DNA of 35,164 nucleotides, taken from Lachnospiraceae bacterium (GTDB lineage Bacteria; Bacillota; Clostridia; Lachnospirales; Lachnospiraceae). Under the pieces are notes generated by a model. It worked only from the letters and a program-made list of their open reading frames with translations, searched no databases and was not told the origin of the DNA. Shown here piece after piece: positions 7,674-14,586 of the stretch. Numbering within the stretch: the stretch's first letter is position 1; every line of letters begins with the position of its first letter. The translations under genes were made by a program, and so were the position numbers. Location of the stretch: NCBI GenBank assembly GCA_017518735.1, contig JAFWTY010000033.1, positions 1-35,164 of the forward strand, read 5' to 3'.

Positions 7674-8549
7674 TTACTTTGCTTCTTTTGCAATTCTTTT
7701 TAATTCCTCCACCGTAAACGGATAATCCGTGTTGCAGAAAGAACAGTTCAGATTCACGGTTTCGCCTTCCTCGATCATCGCCTGAATCTCTTCTTTGCCG
7801 ATGCTGATTAAGGCCTTTGTCACACGTTCCTTGCTGCAGTTGCAGTAAAACTTGGTCGGAACCGTCTCCGTAATCTCCGGATCCATTCCCTCCCCGAGGA
7901 TTTCGATCAGGTCCTCGGCGGTTTTTCCTTCTTCAAAAAGTGCCGTCACGCTCTTGATCTTCTTAAGATTCTCCTCGAGCATATCAATTACTTTGTCGTC
8001 CGCGTTCGGAAGAAGCTGTACAATAAAGCCTCCCGCGCGTCGAACCGAATAGTCCGTATCTACGAGCACTCCCAAACCGACGCTTGAAGGCACCTGTTCG
8101 GAATTCGCAAAATAATACGTCAAATCCTCTGCGATTTCTCCGCTGATCAGCGGAATCTGTCCGACATACGGCTCCTTTAAGCCCATGTCGCGGATGACGT
8201 CCAGCCTTCCGTTTCCGATCGCGCCGGAAACATCCAGTTTCCCCTTGCCATTCAGCGGTAAATCCACCTCCGGGTTGATCACATATCCTTTGACATTTGC
8301 CGAGGAATCCGCCGTTACCGTAACAGCACCGATCGGTCCATCTCCGGTAATCCGAAGCGTGAGCAAATCATCTTCGCCCTTTAACATTGTGCTCATCATC
8401 GCTGCTGCCGTAAGCAGCCTTCCGAGTGCCGCCGTGGCCACGGGCGAGGTGTGATGTCTCGTTGCCGCCTCGTTCGCAAGTTCTTTTGTTTCGGCCGCAA
8501 AAATGCGGATCTGCGCATTCGCCGCCGTTGCTCTTACAATTCGGTCCAT
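7674..8549 (-). CDS. hslO: Hsp33 redox-regulated chaperone
   Basis: A 291-residue protein starting MDRIVRATAANAQIR, the family's usual N-terminus. Hsp33 is a cytosolic holdase activated by oxidative unfolding. The zinc-binding cysteines are present as CNC (236, 238) and CSFC (269, 272). The conserved segments SSEQVPSSVGLGVLV and GPIGAVTV are visible, and length matches the family. I chose ATG 8549; a GTG at 8561 would add four residues and overlap the methyltransferase gene, but the family alignment favours the ATG. It directly follows the methyltransferase (1 base between stop and start), so the two are cotranscribed. Confidence 0.96.
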   Translation of the reverse strand: MDRIVRATAANAQIRIFAAETKELANEAATRHHTSPVATAALGRLLTAAAMMSTMLKGEDDLLTLRITGDGPIGAVTVTADSSANVKGYVINPEVDLPLNGKGKLDVSGAIGNGRLDVIRDMGLKEPYVGQIPLISGEIAEDLTYYFANSEQVPSSVGLGVLVDTDYSVRRAGGFIVQLLPNADDKVIDMLEENLKKIKSVTALFEEGKTAEDLIEILGEGMDPEITETVPTKFYCNCSKERVTKALISIGKEEIQAMIEEGETVNLNCSFCNTDYPFTVEELKRIAKEAK

Positions 8550-8550
8550 T

Positions 8551-9291
8551 CTATTTTCCACGCTCCCTTGCCACTATGACCATACGTTCCGTGGCAGCGG
8601 AAAGCCTTCCGTAATTTGCTTCGTCGTAGGCCTTCACATAATCCATTCCGGCCTCTTTTATAAACTGCTTGATCTCCGAAAGTGTGTATCCGCGCTGCTT
8701 ATGCACCTCTTCGCTCTTCCGGTACTCCTCGCCGCACTGCGTAAAGAGTGTCAGGCAGGATTCGTTGATCTTTGTCTTCGGGCGATAGTAGTTTTCCCAG
8801 ATATAACTGCAGTGTTCCAAGTTTTCCGCAATCGTGGAATCCCTTGTCACGTCCCGGAAAAAGTGAACGGTTTTTAAATCAAAAACAAAGATGCCCTTCG
8901 GATCCAGATAATTGTTTACAAGCTTTAAAACCTTGATAAAATCCTTCTCTTTGACGATGTAATTCATGCTGTCGCAGATGCTTACGATCGCCCGTACGGT
9001 TCCGTACAGTTCAAACGAACGCATATCCTGGTTTAAATACAGAATTCCTTCGCTGTCGGAAGCGGTTGCCACCTGCAGCATGTCGAAGGAGGAATCCACA
9101 CCGATCATGTCATAACCACGGTTTTTCAGCCTTCTGGTCATCTCGCCGGTGCCGCAGCCTAAGTCCAGAACCAGTCCGTCTTTGATTTTTTCTTCTTTCA
9201 GCAGCCGGATAATGTCTTTTTCCCATTTTTCGTAGGGAATGTCCTGCATCATTTCGGCATAAACTTGTGCAAAATCGGTATACGCGTTCAT
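8551..9291 (-). CDS. Class I SAM-dependent methyltransferase
   Basis: A 246-residue cytosolic enzyme. SAM-binding motif I VLDLGCGTG is at residues 41-49, the acidic strand-2 end MIGVDSSFDML follows at about 62-72, and motif IV-like VSICDSMNYI lies near 103-112. The sequence resembles the YqeM-like small-molecule or tRNA-associated methyltransferases of Firmicutes, but the substrate cannot be deduced. ATG 9291 is preceded by AAGGA with a short gap. A hairpin-plus-T-run lies just upstream (9313-9363), leaving almost no room for a private promoter, so it may depend on read-through from the gene before it. Confidence 0.88.
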   Translation of the reverse strand: MNAYTDFAQVYAEMMQDIPYEKWEKDIIRLLKEEKIKDGLVLDLGCGTGEMTRRLKNRGYDMIGVDSSFDMLQVATASDSEGILYLNQDMRSFELYGTVRAIVSICDSMNYIVKEKDFIKVLKLVNNYLDPKGIFVFDLKTVHFFRDVTRDSTIAENLEHCSYIWENYYRPKTKINESCLTLFTQCGEEYRKSEEVHKQRGYTLSEIKQFIKEAGMDYVKAYDEANYGRLSAATERMVIVARERGK

Positions 9292-9312
9292 GAAAATCCT
9301 TAAAATCCGTCC

Positions 9313-9363
9313 AAAAAAAGTAAAAAAGGAACACTTTCCCGGTTTTCATCGGAAGCGTGCTCC
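9313..9363 (-). terminator. Rho-independent terminator after the COG2426-like gene
   Basis: On the minus strand a 13-base imperfect stem (9351-9363 with 9328-9340, two internal mismatches and two G-T pairs) is followed by T6-AC-T7. It lies 12 bases past the stop of the small membrane protein gene. Confidence 0.75.
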
Positions 9364-9374
9364 AAAAGATACAA

Positions 9375-9887
9375 TTAACCTTCCACACTAAAGAGCGGAA
9401 TTACTCCGGGAAGAAGATAGGTGAAAATCGACATAATGGTAATCGCCATTACAATTCCGATTAACTCCGCTATTACGGCCTTCTTGATATCCATGTCAAG
9501 CAGTGCCGCGATTAAAGATCCCATCCAGGCTCCCGTACCGGGAAGTGGAATTCCTACAAATAAAATCAAAGCAATGAACTCACCGTTCTTGAACTTGCCA
9601 CTTTTCTTCATCGCTCTTTTTTCAAAAAATTCAGCAATGCCACGAAGACCTTTTACTTTCTTCATCCATTCGAAGATTTTCTTGATAAACATGAGAATGA
9701 AGGGAATCGGAATAATGTTTCCGATTACGCTGAAGATGATGGACTGCCAAATCGGAAGATTCAACAGTTTTCCGACAATCATTCCTCCTCTTAATTCCAG
9801 CAACGGGACCATGGAAACGATAAGCACCGCAAGCTGAGGCGGCATTCCTCCGGTCACATCGGCAAACCATTTTGCTATTGATTTCAT
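9375..9887 (-). CDS. Small membrane protein, putative small multidrug export family (COG2426)
   Basis: A 170-residue protein with four hydrophobic segments. The family signatures VPLLELRGG (about 27-35) and GIPLPGTGAWMGS (about 112-124) match the Sm_multidrug_ex family (PF06695/COG2426), whose transport role is annotated but poorly tested. ATG 9887 has AAGGAG 5 bases upstream. It is a single-gene unit between its own promoter (9923-9957) and a terminator (9313-9363). Confidence 0.85.
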   Translation of the reverse strand: MKSIAKWFADVTGGMPPQLAVLIVSMVPLLELRGGMIVGKLLNLPIWQSIIFSVIGNIIPIPFILMFIKKIFEWMKKVKGLRGIAEFFEKRAMKKSGKFKNGEFIALILFVGIPLPGTGAWMGSLIAALLDMDIKKAVIAELIGIVMAITIMSIFTYLLPGVIPLFSVEG

Positions 9888-9922
9888 TTCTTCTCCTTAA
9901 ATTGTATTCCCTTTTCGCACGA

Positions 9923-9957
9923 AATATATTATAACATACCTGCCTGTCAAATTGCAA
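9923..9957 (-). promoter_or_regulatory. Strong sigma-A-type promoter for the COG2426-like gene
   Basis: Two overlapping readings exist on the minus strand: TTGCAA (9952-9957), 18 bases, then extended TGTTATAAT (-10 at 9928-9933); or TTGACA (9945-9950), 16 bases, then TATATT (9923-9928). Either places the transcript start 25-35 bases before the ribosome binding site. Confidence 0.75.
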
Positions 9958-9979
9958 TTTTTCCGGCTCTTTTTTAAGC

Positions 9980-10013
9980 AAAAAAATCCCCTTCCGAAGG
10001 TATCTCGGAAGGG
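9980..10013 (-). terminator. Rho-independent terminator after hisC
   Basis: On the minus strand a perfect 9-bp stem (CCCTTCCGA with TCGGAAGGG on the plus strand, 9989-9997 and 10005-10013) with a 7-base loop is followed by a run of seven T. It starts just after the hisC stop. Confidence 0.92.
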
Positions 10014-10019
10014 TTGATT

Positions 10020-11084
10020 TTACGCGTTTTGAATGATTTTTGCCATTGCATTCACAAGGCGGTCCATTTCCTCATCGGTTCCGATGGAAATTCTGAGATA
10101 ATTATCAATCCTGGGCTTCTTGAAATGTCTTACGATAATACCCTCTTCACGAAGCGCCGCGAAGATTTCTTCCGCATGTTTTTTCGGGTGTGATACGAAT
10201 AAGAAATTCGTCTTACTGTCCGGAATTTCAAAGCCGAGAGACTTTAACTGCAGTTTTACGCGTTCTCTCGTGGCAATGATCTGATCCACTCTGCTTCTGA
10301 AATACGCATCGTCCTCAATGGATGCTGCTCCGAGGAGCAGGGAAGGCATATTCATCGTGTAAGAGTTCACAGAGAATTTCACATCCTTCAGGTAACGGAT
10401 CAGTTCCTTGCAACCGAAGGCCATACCGATTCGCAGTCCGGCAAGGGCACGAGATTTGGAAAATGTCTGTACCACAAGCAGGTTATCGAATTGATCGATC
10501 AGACTGAGGCAGCTTTCTCCGCCGAAATCCACGTATGCCTCATCCACAATCACAACCGTATCCCTGTGTTCTTTCAGGAAAGCTTCCATCCAGTCTCTGC
10601 TCTTCGCAACACCGGTCGGCGCATTCGGATTGGCAATGACGATACCGCCGTTTTCCATGCGGTAATCTTCCGCATGGATCTCAAAATTCTCATCCAGCGG
10701 AATCTGCTTATACGGAATGCGGTATACTTCCGCCCATACATCATAGAACGAATAGGTGATATCCGGGAAAAGCACCGGTTTATCGCTTCCGAAGAATGTC
10801 AAAAATGCCATCGAAAGCACATCATCGGATCCCACACCCACAAAAAGGTTCTCTCTGGAGATTCCGTAATACTTTCCGATTGCCTCTTCAAGCAGATCGC
10901 AGTTCGGCGCCGGATACTTTCGAAGTTCGGCAAAGTCGTCCTTTAGATCCGCAAGTGCTTTCTGCACACCGGGTGCAGGCGGATACGGATTCTCGTTGGT
11001 ATTCAGTTTAATGATATTCCGTATTTTGGGCTGCTCCCCCGGAACATACGGAGTTACTTTTCGAAAATTGTCTGAAAGAGCCAT
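10020..11084 (-). CDS. hisC: Histidinol-phosphate aminotransferase
   Basis: A 354-residue PLP-dependent class I/II aminotransferase. It carries out the glutamate-dependent amination step of histidine synthesis. Visible landmarks are LNTNENPYPP (28-37), NPNAPTG (152-158), DEAYVDF (181-187) and the PLP lysine K210 in TFSKSRALAGLRIG. Length and motifs fit HisC; related aromatic or threonine-phosphate aminotransferases are possible alternatives. ATG 11084 has AAAGGA 7 bases upstream. No other his gene is in the window, so it is an orphan copy here, following the acidic membrane protein gene after 75 bases without an obvious terminator. Confidence 0.9.
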   Translation of the reverse strand: MALSDNFRKVTPYVPGEQPKIRNIIKLNTNENPYPPAPGVQKALADLKDDFAELRKYPAPNCDLLEEAIGKYYGISRENLFVGVGSDDVLSMAFLTFFGSDKPVLFPDITYSFYDVWAEVYRIPYKQIPLDENFEIHAEDYRMENGGIVIANPNAPTGVAKSRDWMEAFLKEHRDTVVIVDEAYVDFGGESCLSLIDQFDNLLVVQTFSKSRALAGLRIGMAFGCKELIRYLKDVKFSVNSYTMNMPSLLLGAASIEDDAYFRSRVDQIIATRERVKLQLKSLGFEIPDSKTNFLFVSHPKKHAEEIFAALREEGIIVRHFKKPRIDNYLRISIGTDEEMDRLVNAMAKIIQNA

Positions 11085-11159
11085 GGTTTCATCCTTTCCT
11101 ACACGGCAGGTAAGTCTTTCTCATACAATTAACCATTTTATCTTTCTTAAAAGTAACTG

Positions 11160-12767
11160 TCAACTTAGGGAAAAAGTCAGCTTTCTCTCCACGTGAAGCG
11201 AGTAGAGCTTTTCTCCGAAATGAACCGAAAGAGGTTCGTATTGATGGACTTTGGCCTGAATTTTCGGGAACAGTACGAGAATTTCGTCACTTTTTGCACG
11301 AAACAGCTCTTTCTTTCGAATGCGGATCTGATAGCCTCCGAGCCACCTTCTTACAATCGCGCCGCAAAAATAGTGTTTCCTGTTCTTCTCATCCACCCAG
11401 TAAACTCCCGCAACGCCGGTCAGTAAAAAGATGCCGTAGCCCACACCTGCAAGCCCGAGAAGAAAAACAACCGACAAGCTGACTGCCTGCACTCCTCTCG
11501 GAAGACTTTGGAAAAGTTCCGCAAGAGATTTCTTATGATTCTCCGGCTCTGTCTCCGCAGGGACTTCTTTATCCTTTCTTGCCCCTTTTACGATACCCTC
11601 CGGAATCGGCTCTTCTTCCACCGGCTCTTCCGAAACCTCTTCTAGCGGCCCCTCTGTCGTCTCTTCCGTCATTTCTGCGACCGGTTCCTCCACGATTTCT
11701 TCCGGTTCCTCTTCGATGACTTCCTCCGCAGGTTCCTCAGGTTCCGCGGGCGGAGGGACCGGTTCCGTCTTCGCTATCACCGGTTCCTTCTTTATGATGT
11801 TGGAAACGGTAACGGACTTCGAAACTCTGTACCTTCTGCCGTCCTCGTAATAAGTTGCCGTAAGCTTGTAGATTCCGTTCTTTCGAACCGAAATACTGCT
11901 GGTTAACGTACCCTCAAACTCTTCTTCGCCTTCTGTCGTTTCCGGTATCTCTTCTATACTCTCGCCATCTTCCGTTTCCTCCGGATCGCCTTGTTTTTCG
12001 GTATCGCTTTTATTTCCCGGATCTTCGGTGACATCTTCACCGTCCTCATCGTCTTCTTCATTTTCCCCATCTTCCGAATCCTCGCTTTCTTCTGTAGGTG
12101 CCGGTTCTTCCCCGGTTTGCTTTGAATCTCTCTCCGAAGCTCCTTCGCTTTCTTTCTCCTCGGTTTTCGTCGATCCATCCTCCGAAGATCCTTCTCCTTC
12201 CTGTTTAGTTGACTCCTCTTCCTTCTCCGGCACTTCCTCCCACTTCATGGCAGGCGGCTCCAGCGTGCCCTCATACGTAGCCGTAAGCGTAATCTCTTCG
12301 CAGGGATTCGTATCCGAGGAATAAATCTTCAGACTGCCCATCCACGTATCCTCCTCTTTTCCGCAGACACGCGCTTCATACGTGTGATCATGATGGGTAT
12401 CACAGTTGACCACGCTGTAATTGGGGCAACCCCCGCCCGGATTTTTCCCGTATACACTGTTATAGCAGGCATGTCCCGTCGTATACCACACCTTTCCGCA
12501 ACTGCATTCGGCATAGAATGTATAGGTATCGTGAATTCCTCCGCATAGCGGACAGACATCCTCGTCCGTTGTGGAAAGCGCCTGCCTTCCGTCCGCTTCC
12601 AGCCACTCCGTCACCATTCCCATACAACTGTCGGAGTGATGGTGAAATAACGGAATGGTAAAAAGCAATTCTCCGTACTCGACCGGAGAATCAAAAGCAC
12701 AAAACAGAACCATCATGGCGCCAAGCACGGACACAAGGCACCATCTTTTCATTTTTCGAAAACGCAT
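11160..12767 (-). CDS. Unrecognised membrane protein with Cys-rich head and acidic stalk
   Basis: A 535-residue protein of no family that I recognise. I chose ATG 12767 (MRFRKMKRWCLVSVLGAMM), which has AAAGGAG 4 bases upstream. It has an N-terminal signal or anchor, then a Cys/His-rich region (about residues 40-135) with CPLCGG, CSCGK and several more cysteines spaced like zinc knuckles. A beta-like stretch, a strongly acidic Glu/Asp/Ser region (about 185-290), a second beta-like repeat (ISVRKNGIYKLTATYYEDG) and a second Glu/Pro-rich stalk follow. A membrane segment lies at about 428-452, before a basic 80-residue C-terminal domain. The likely topology is head and stalk outside, tail in the cytoplasm. 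A promoter and leader palindrome precede it. Confidence 0.75.
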   Translation of the reverse strand: MRFRKMKRWCLVSVLGAMMVLFCAFDSPVEYGELLFTIPLFHHHSDSCMGMVTEWLEADGRQALSTTDEDVCPLCGGIHDTYTFYAECSCGKVWYTTGHACYNSVYGKNPGGGCPNYSVVNCDTHHDHTYEARVCGKEEDTWMGSLKIYSSDTNPCEEITLTATYEGTLEPPAMKWEEVPEKEEESTKQEGEGSSEDGSTKTEEKESEGASERDSKQTGEEPAPTEESEDSEDGENEEDDEDGEDVTEDPGNKSDTEKQGDPEETEDGESIEEIPETTEGEEEFEGTLTSSISVRKNGIYKLTATYYEDGRRYRVSKSVTVSNIIKKEPVIAKTEPVPPPAEPEEPAEEVIEEEPEEIVEEPVAEMTEETTEGPLEEVSEEPVEEEPIPEGIVKGARKDKEVPAETEPENHKKSLAELFQSLPRGVQAVSLSVVFLLGLAGVGYGIFLLTGVAGVYWVDEKNRKHYFCGAIVRRWLGGYQIRIRKKELFRAKSDEILVLFPKIQAKVHQYEPLSVHFGEKLYSLHVERKLTFSLS

Positions 12768-12801
12768 AGTACTCCTTTCTTTTTTCTGCAAAATAAAACT
12801 G

Positions 12802-12822
12802 AAAAATTGCACGATTCGTGCA
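12802..12822 (-). promoter_or_regulatory. Perfect palindrome with T-run in leader of acidic protein gene
   Basis: TGCACGATTCGTGCA at 12808-12822 is a perfect 7+1+7 inverted repeat. On the minus strand it is followed by ATTTTT, so in RNA it forms a 6-bp stem with a 3-base loop plus U-run. It lies between the -10 (12846) and the ribosome binding site (about 12772). It could be a weak attenuator or a repressor operator. Confidence 0.5.
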
Positions 12823-12845
12823 TGAACACCGAAATGGTAAGACAC

Positions 12846-12874
12846 AATATAGCATATCAAAACCGACAAGAAAA
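12846..12874 (-). promoter_or_regulatory. Probable extended -10 promoter for the acidic membrane protein
   Basis: Minus strand TGCTATATT (extended -10; hexamer at 12846-12851), with a 17-base gap to a poor -35 (TTTTCT, 12869-12874). It sits downstream of the terminator of the previous operon and about 80 bases before the start codon. Confidence 0.55.
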
Positions 12875-12915
12875 GAGGCTGAAATCATCTTTTTCATTTT
12901 CGTGATTATACACAA

Positions 12916-12952
12916 CAAAAATCGCCGGAAGAACCTCTCTGGTTCTCCCGGC
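12916..12952 (-). terminator. Rho-independent terminator after the HtrA/ClpX-like operon
   Basis: On the minus strand a 12-bp GC-rich stem with one mismatch (12941-12952 with 12924-12935, 5-base loop) is followed by GATTTTTGTTGT. It lies 45 bases past the ClpX-like stop. Confidence 0.9.
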
Positions 12953-12996
12953 GCCTTGATTTTACAGCCTTCAATGTCTGTCAATAGATTTTAGTT

Positions 12997-14562
12997 TTAC
13001 TCTTCTTTCTCTTTTTCCTGCTCGGATTCTTTCTCCGGTTTTGCCTCGTCGGCTTTTTTCTTCTTCGGAGATTCTCCGGTACGGATTTCCACAACGGGGC
13101 CGCCCTTTCCTTCGATATAATCTCCGGTGATGGTTACGGTTCCGATGTTCTCATCCTTCGGAATCTCATACATGATATCGAGCATGAACTCCTCGATAAT
13201 GGCACGGAGTGCTCTGGCTCCCGTATCTCTCTCGGTCGCCTTCTTAGCAATCGCGCGATAAGCACTGTCGTCAAAACGAAGATCCACTTCATCCAGCTCC
13301 AGAAGCTTCTGATACTGCTTCAGAATCGCATTCTTCGGCTCCTTTAAGATTTCCACCAGCATATCTTCCGTCAGGGATTCCAACGGACAGAGAATCGGCA
13401 GACGTCCGACAAACTCCGGAATCATACCGAACTTCTTTACATCTTCCACGGTAACCTTGTTTAAGATGTTTTTCTCTTTATCATACTTATCCTTCAGTTC
13501 TCCGTTGAAACCGATGGAGGCCTGTTTGGAAAGTCTGGCCTTAATAATCTCCTCAAGGTCAGGGAACGCACCGCCGCAGATAAACAGAATATTGCGGGTA
13601 TTGATGGTCGTAAGCGGAACCATGGCATTTTTGCTTGTGGCACCTACCGGAACCTCGATATCGGCGCCTTCCAAAAGCTTAAGCATTCCCTGCTGAACCG
13701 CCTCACCGGACACATCGCGTGAATTCGTATTCTGCTTCTTGGCAAGCTTGTCGATCTCATCCACAAAAACAATTCCGTTTTCCGCTCGGTCCACATCATT
13801 GTCTGCTGCCATCAGCAGCTTGCTGAGAACACTTTCGATATCGTCACCGATATAACCGGCTTCCGTCAGAGATGTAGCATCCGCAATGGCAAGAGGCACA
13901 TCCAAGAGTTTTGCAAGCGTCTTAACCAGGTAGGTCTTTCCGCAACCGGTGGGACCAAGCATTAAGATGTTGGATTTTTCGATTTCAATCTCATCCATCG
14001 TCTGCGTAGCCACACGTTTGTAGTGGTTGTATACCGCAACGGAAATGATCTTCTTCGCGCGTTCCTGTCCGATGACATATTCATCCAACATCGCTTTGAT
14101 CTTGTGCGGTGCCGGAACTTTCTTGATGTCAATCAAAGGCGGATCGCCTTCCTTGCGCTCTTTTTTCTTGATTCTGGTACGTTCGAGGTTCGGATTCTGT
14201 CCGCCGAAAATGCTTCCGAGATTTAAGAAAAGCGGAGTCTGCTGAGAATCTTTTTTCTTCTTTTCCTTCTCATCCTTCTTTTCGGAATCGTCCTTCTTTT
14301 CCTCGCCCTCTTCTTTATCGGAAGTAGAAGGTTTCTCCGGCATACCGGTTAAGGGAACGTTTTGCATCATCTTTGTAAGTTCATCCAACTGACCGTTTTC
14401 CGTCATGTTGTTGATCATATCAAAAGACTTCTGCAAACAGTCATTGCAGATATAAAAGTCCTGCTGCAGCTGAATCATTTTCCCCGCAACGCTTTCCGTA
14501 CGTCTGCATACGGAACAGACTTTTTCATATTGTGTATCGTCGTTTGAATTGTTCTGACTCAT
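12997..14562 (-). CDS. ClpX-like AAA+ unfoldase, divergent paralogue
   Basis: A 521-residue protein starting at ATG 14562 (GAGAG 5 bases upstream; a TTG at 14583 is less likely). The N-terminal zinc domain keeps four cysteines (16, 19, 39, 42). A charged Lys/Glu linker (about 82-108) is much longer than in standard ClpX. The AAA+ core has Walker A GPTGCGKT (203-210), pore loop GYIG (236-239, usually GYVG), Walker B VFVDE (265-269) and an IGF loop (350-352) for ClpP docking. The RKH pore loop is absent; TSKNA stands in its place (309-313). An acidic/basic C-terminal tail is added. Known ClpX unfolds tagged proteins for ClpP; the missing RKH loop suggests other substrates. It lies 24 bases after the HtrA gene and no clpP is nearby. 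Confidence 0.88.
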   Translation of the reverse strand: MSQNNSNDDTQYEKVCSVCRRTESVAGKMIQLQQDFYICNDCLQKSFDMINNMTENGQLDELTKMMQNVPLTGMPEKPSTSDKEEGEEKKDDSEKKDEKEKKKKDSQQTPLFLNLGSIFGGQNPNLERTRIKKKERKEGDPPLIDIKKVPAPHKIKAMLDEYVIGQERAKKIISVAVYNHYKRVATQTMDEIEIEKSNILMLGPTGCGKTYLVKTLAKLLDVPLAIADATSLTEAGYIGDDIESVLSKLLMAADNDVDRAENGIVFVDEIDKLAKKQNTNSRDVSGEAVQQGMLKLLEGADIEVPVGATSKNAMVPLTTINTRNILFICGGAFPDLEEIIKARLSKQASIGFNGELKDKYDKEKNILNKVTVEDVKKFGMIPEFVGRLPILCPLESLTEDMLVEILKEPKNAILKQYQKLLELDEVDLRFDDSAYRAIAKKATERDTGARALRAIIEEFMLDIMYEIPKDENIGTVTITGDYIEGKGGPVVEIRTGESPKKKKADEAKPEKESEQEKEKEE

Positions 14563-14586
14563 AAAAACTCTCTCTTTTTTCAAAAA

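Noticed and set aside
12028..12324. Plus-strand Ser-rich open frame
   Set aside because: Antisense of the Glu/Asp-rich stalk of the acidic membrane protein; GAA/GAG codons read in reverse give Ser and Phe.
12960..12984. TTGACA box (12979-12984) followed by TAAAAT
   Set aside because: The gap is only 14 bases and a strong terminator lies just downstream, so no productive transcript is expected.
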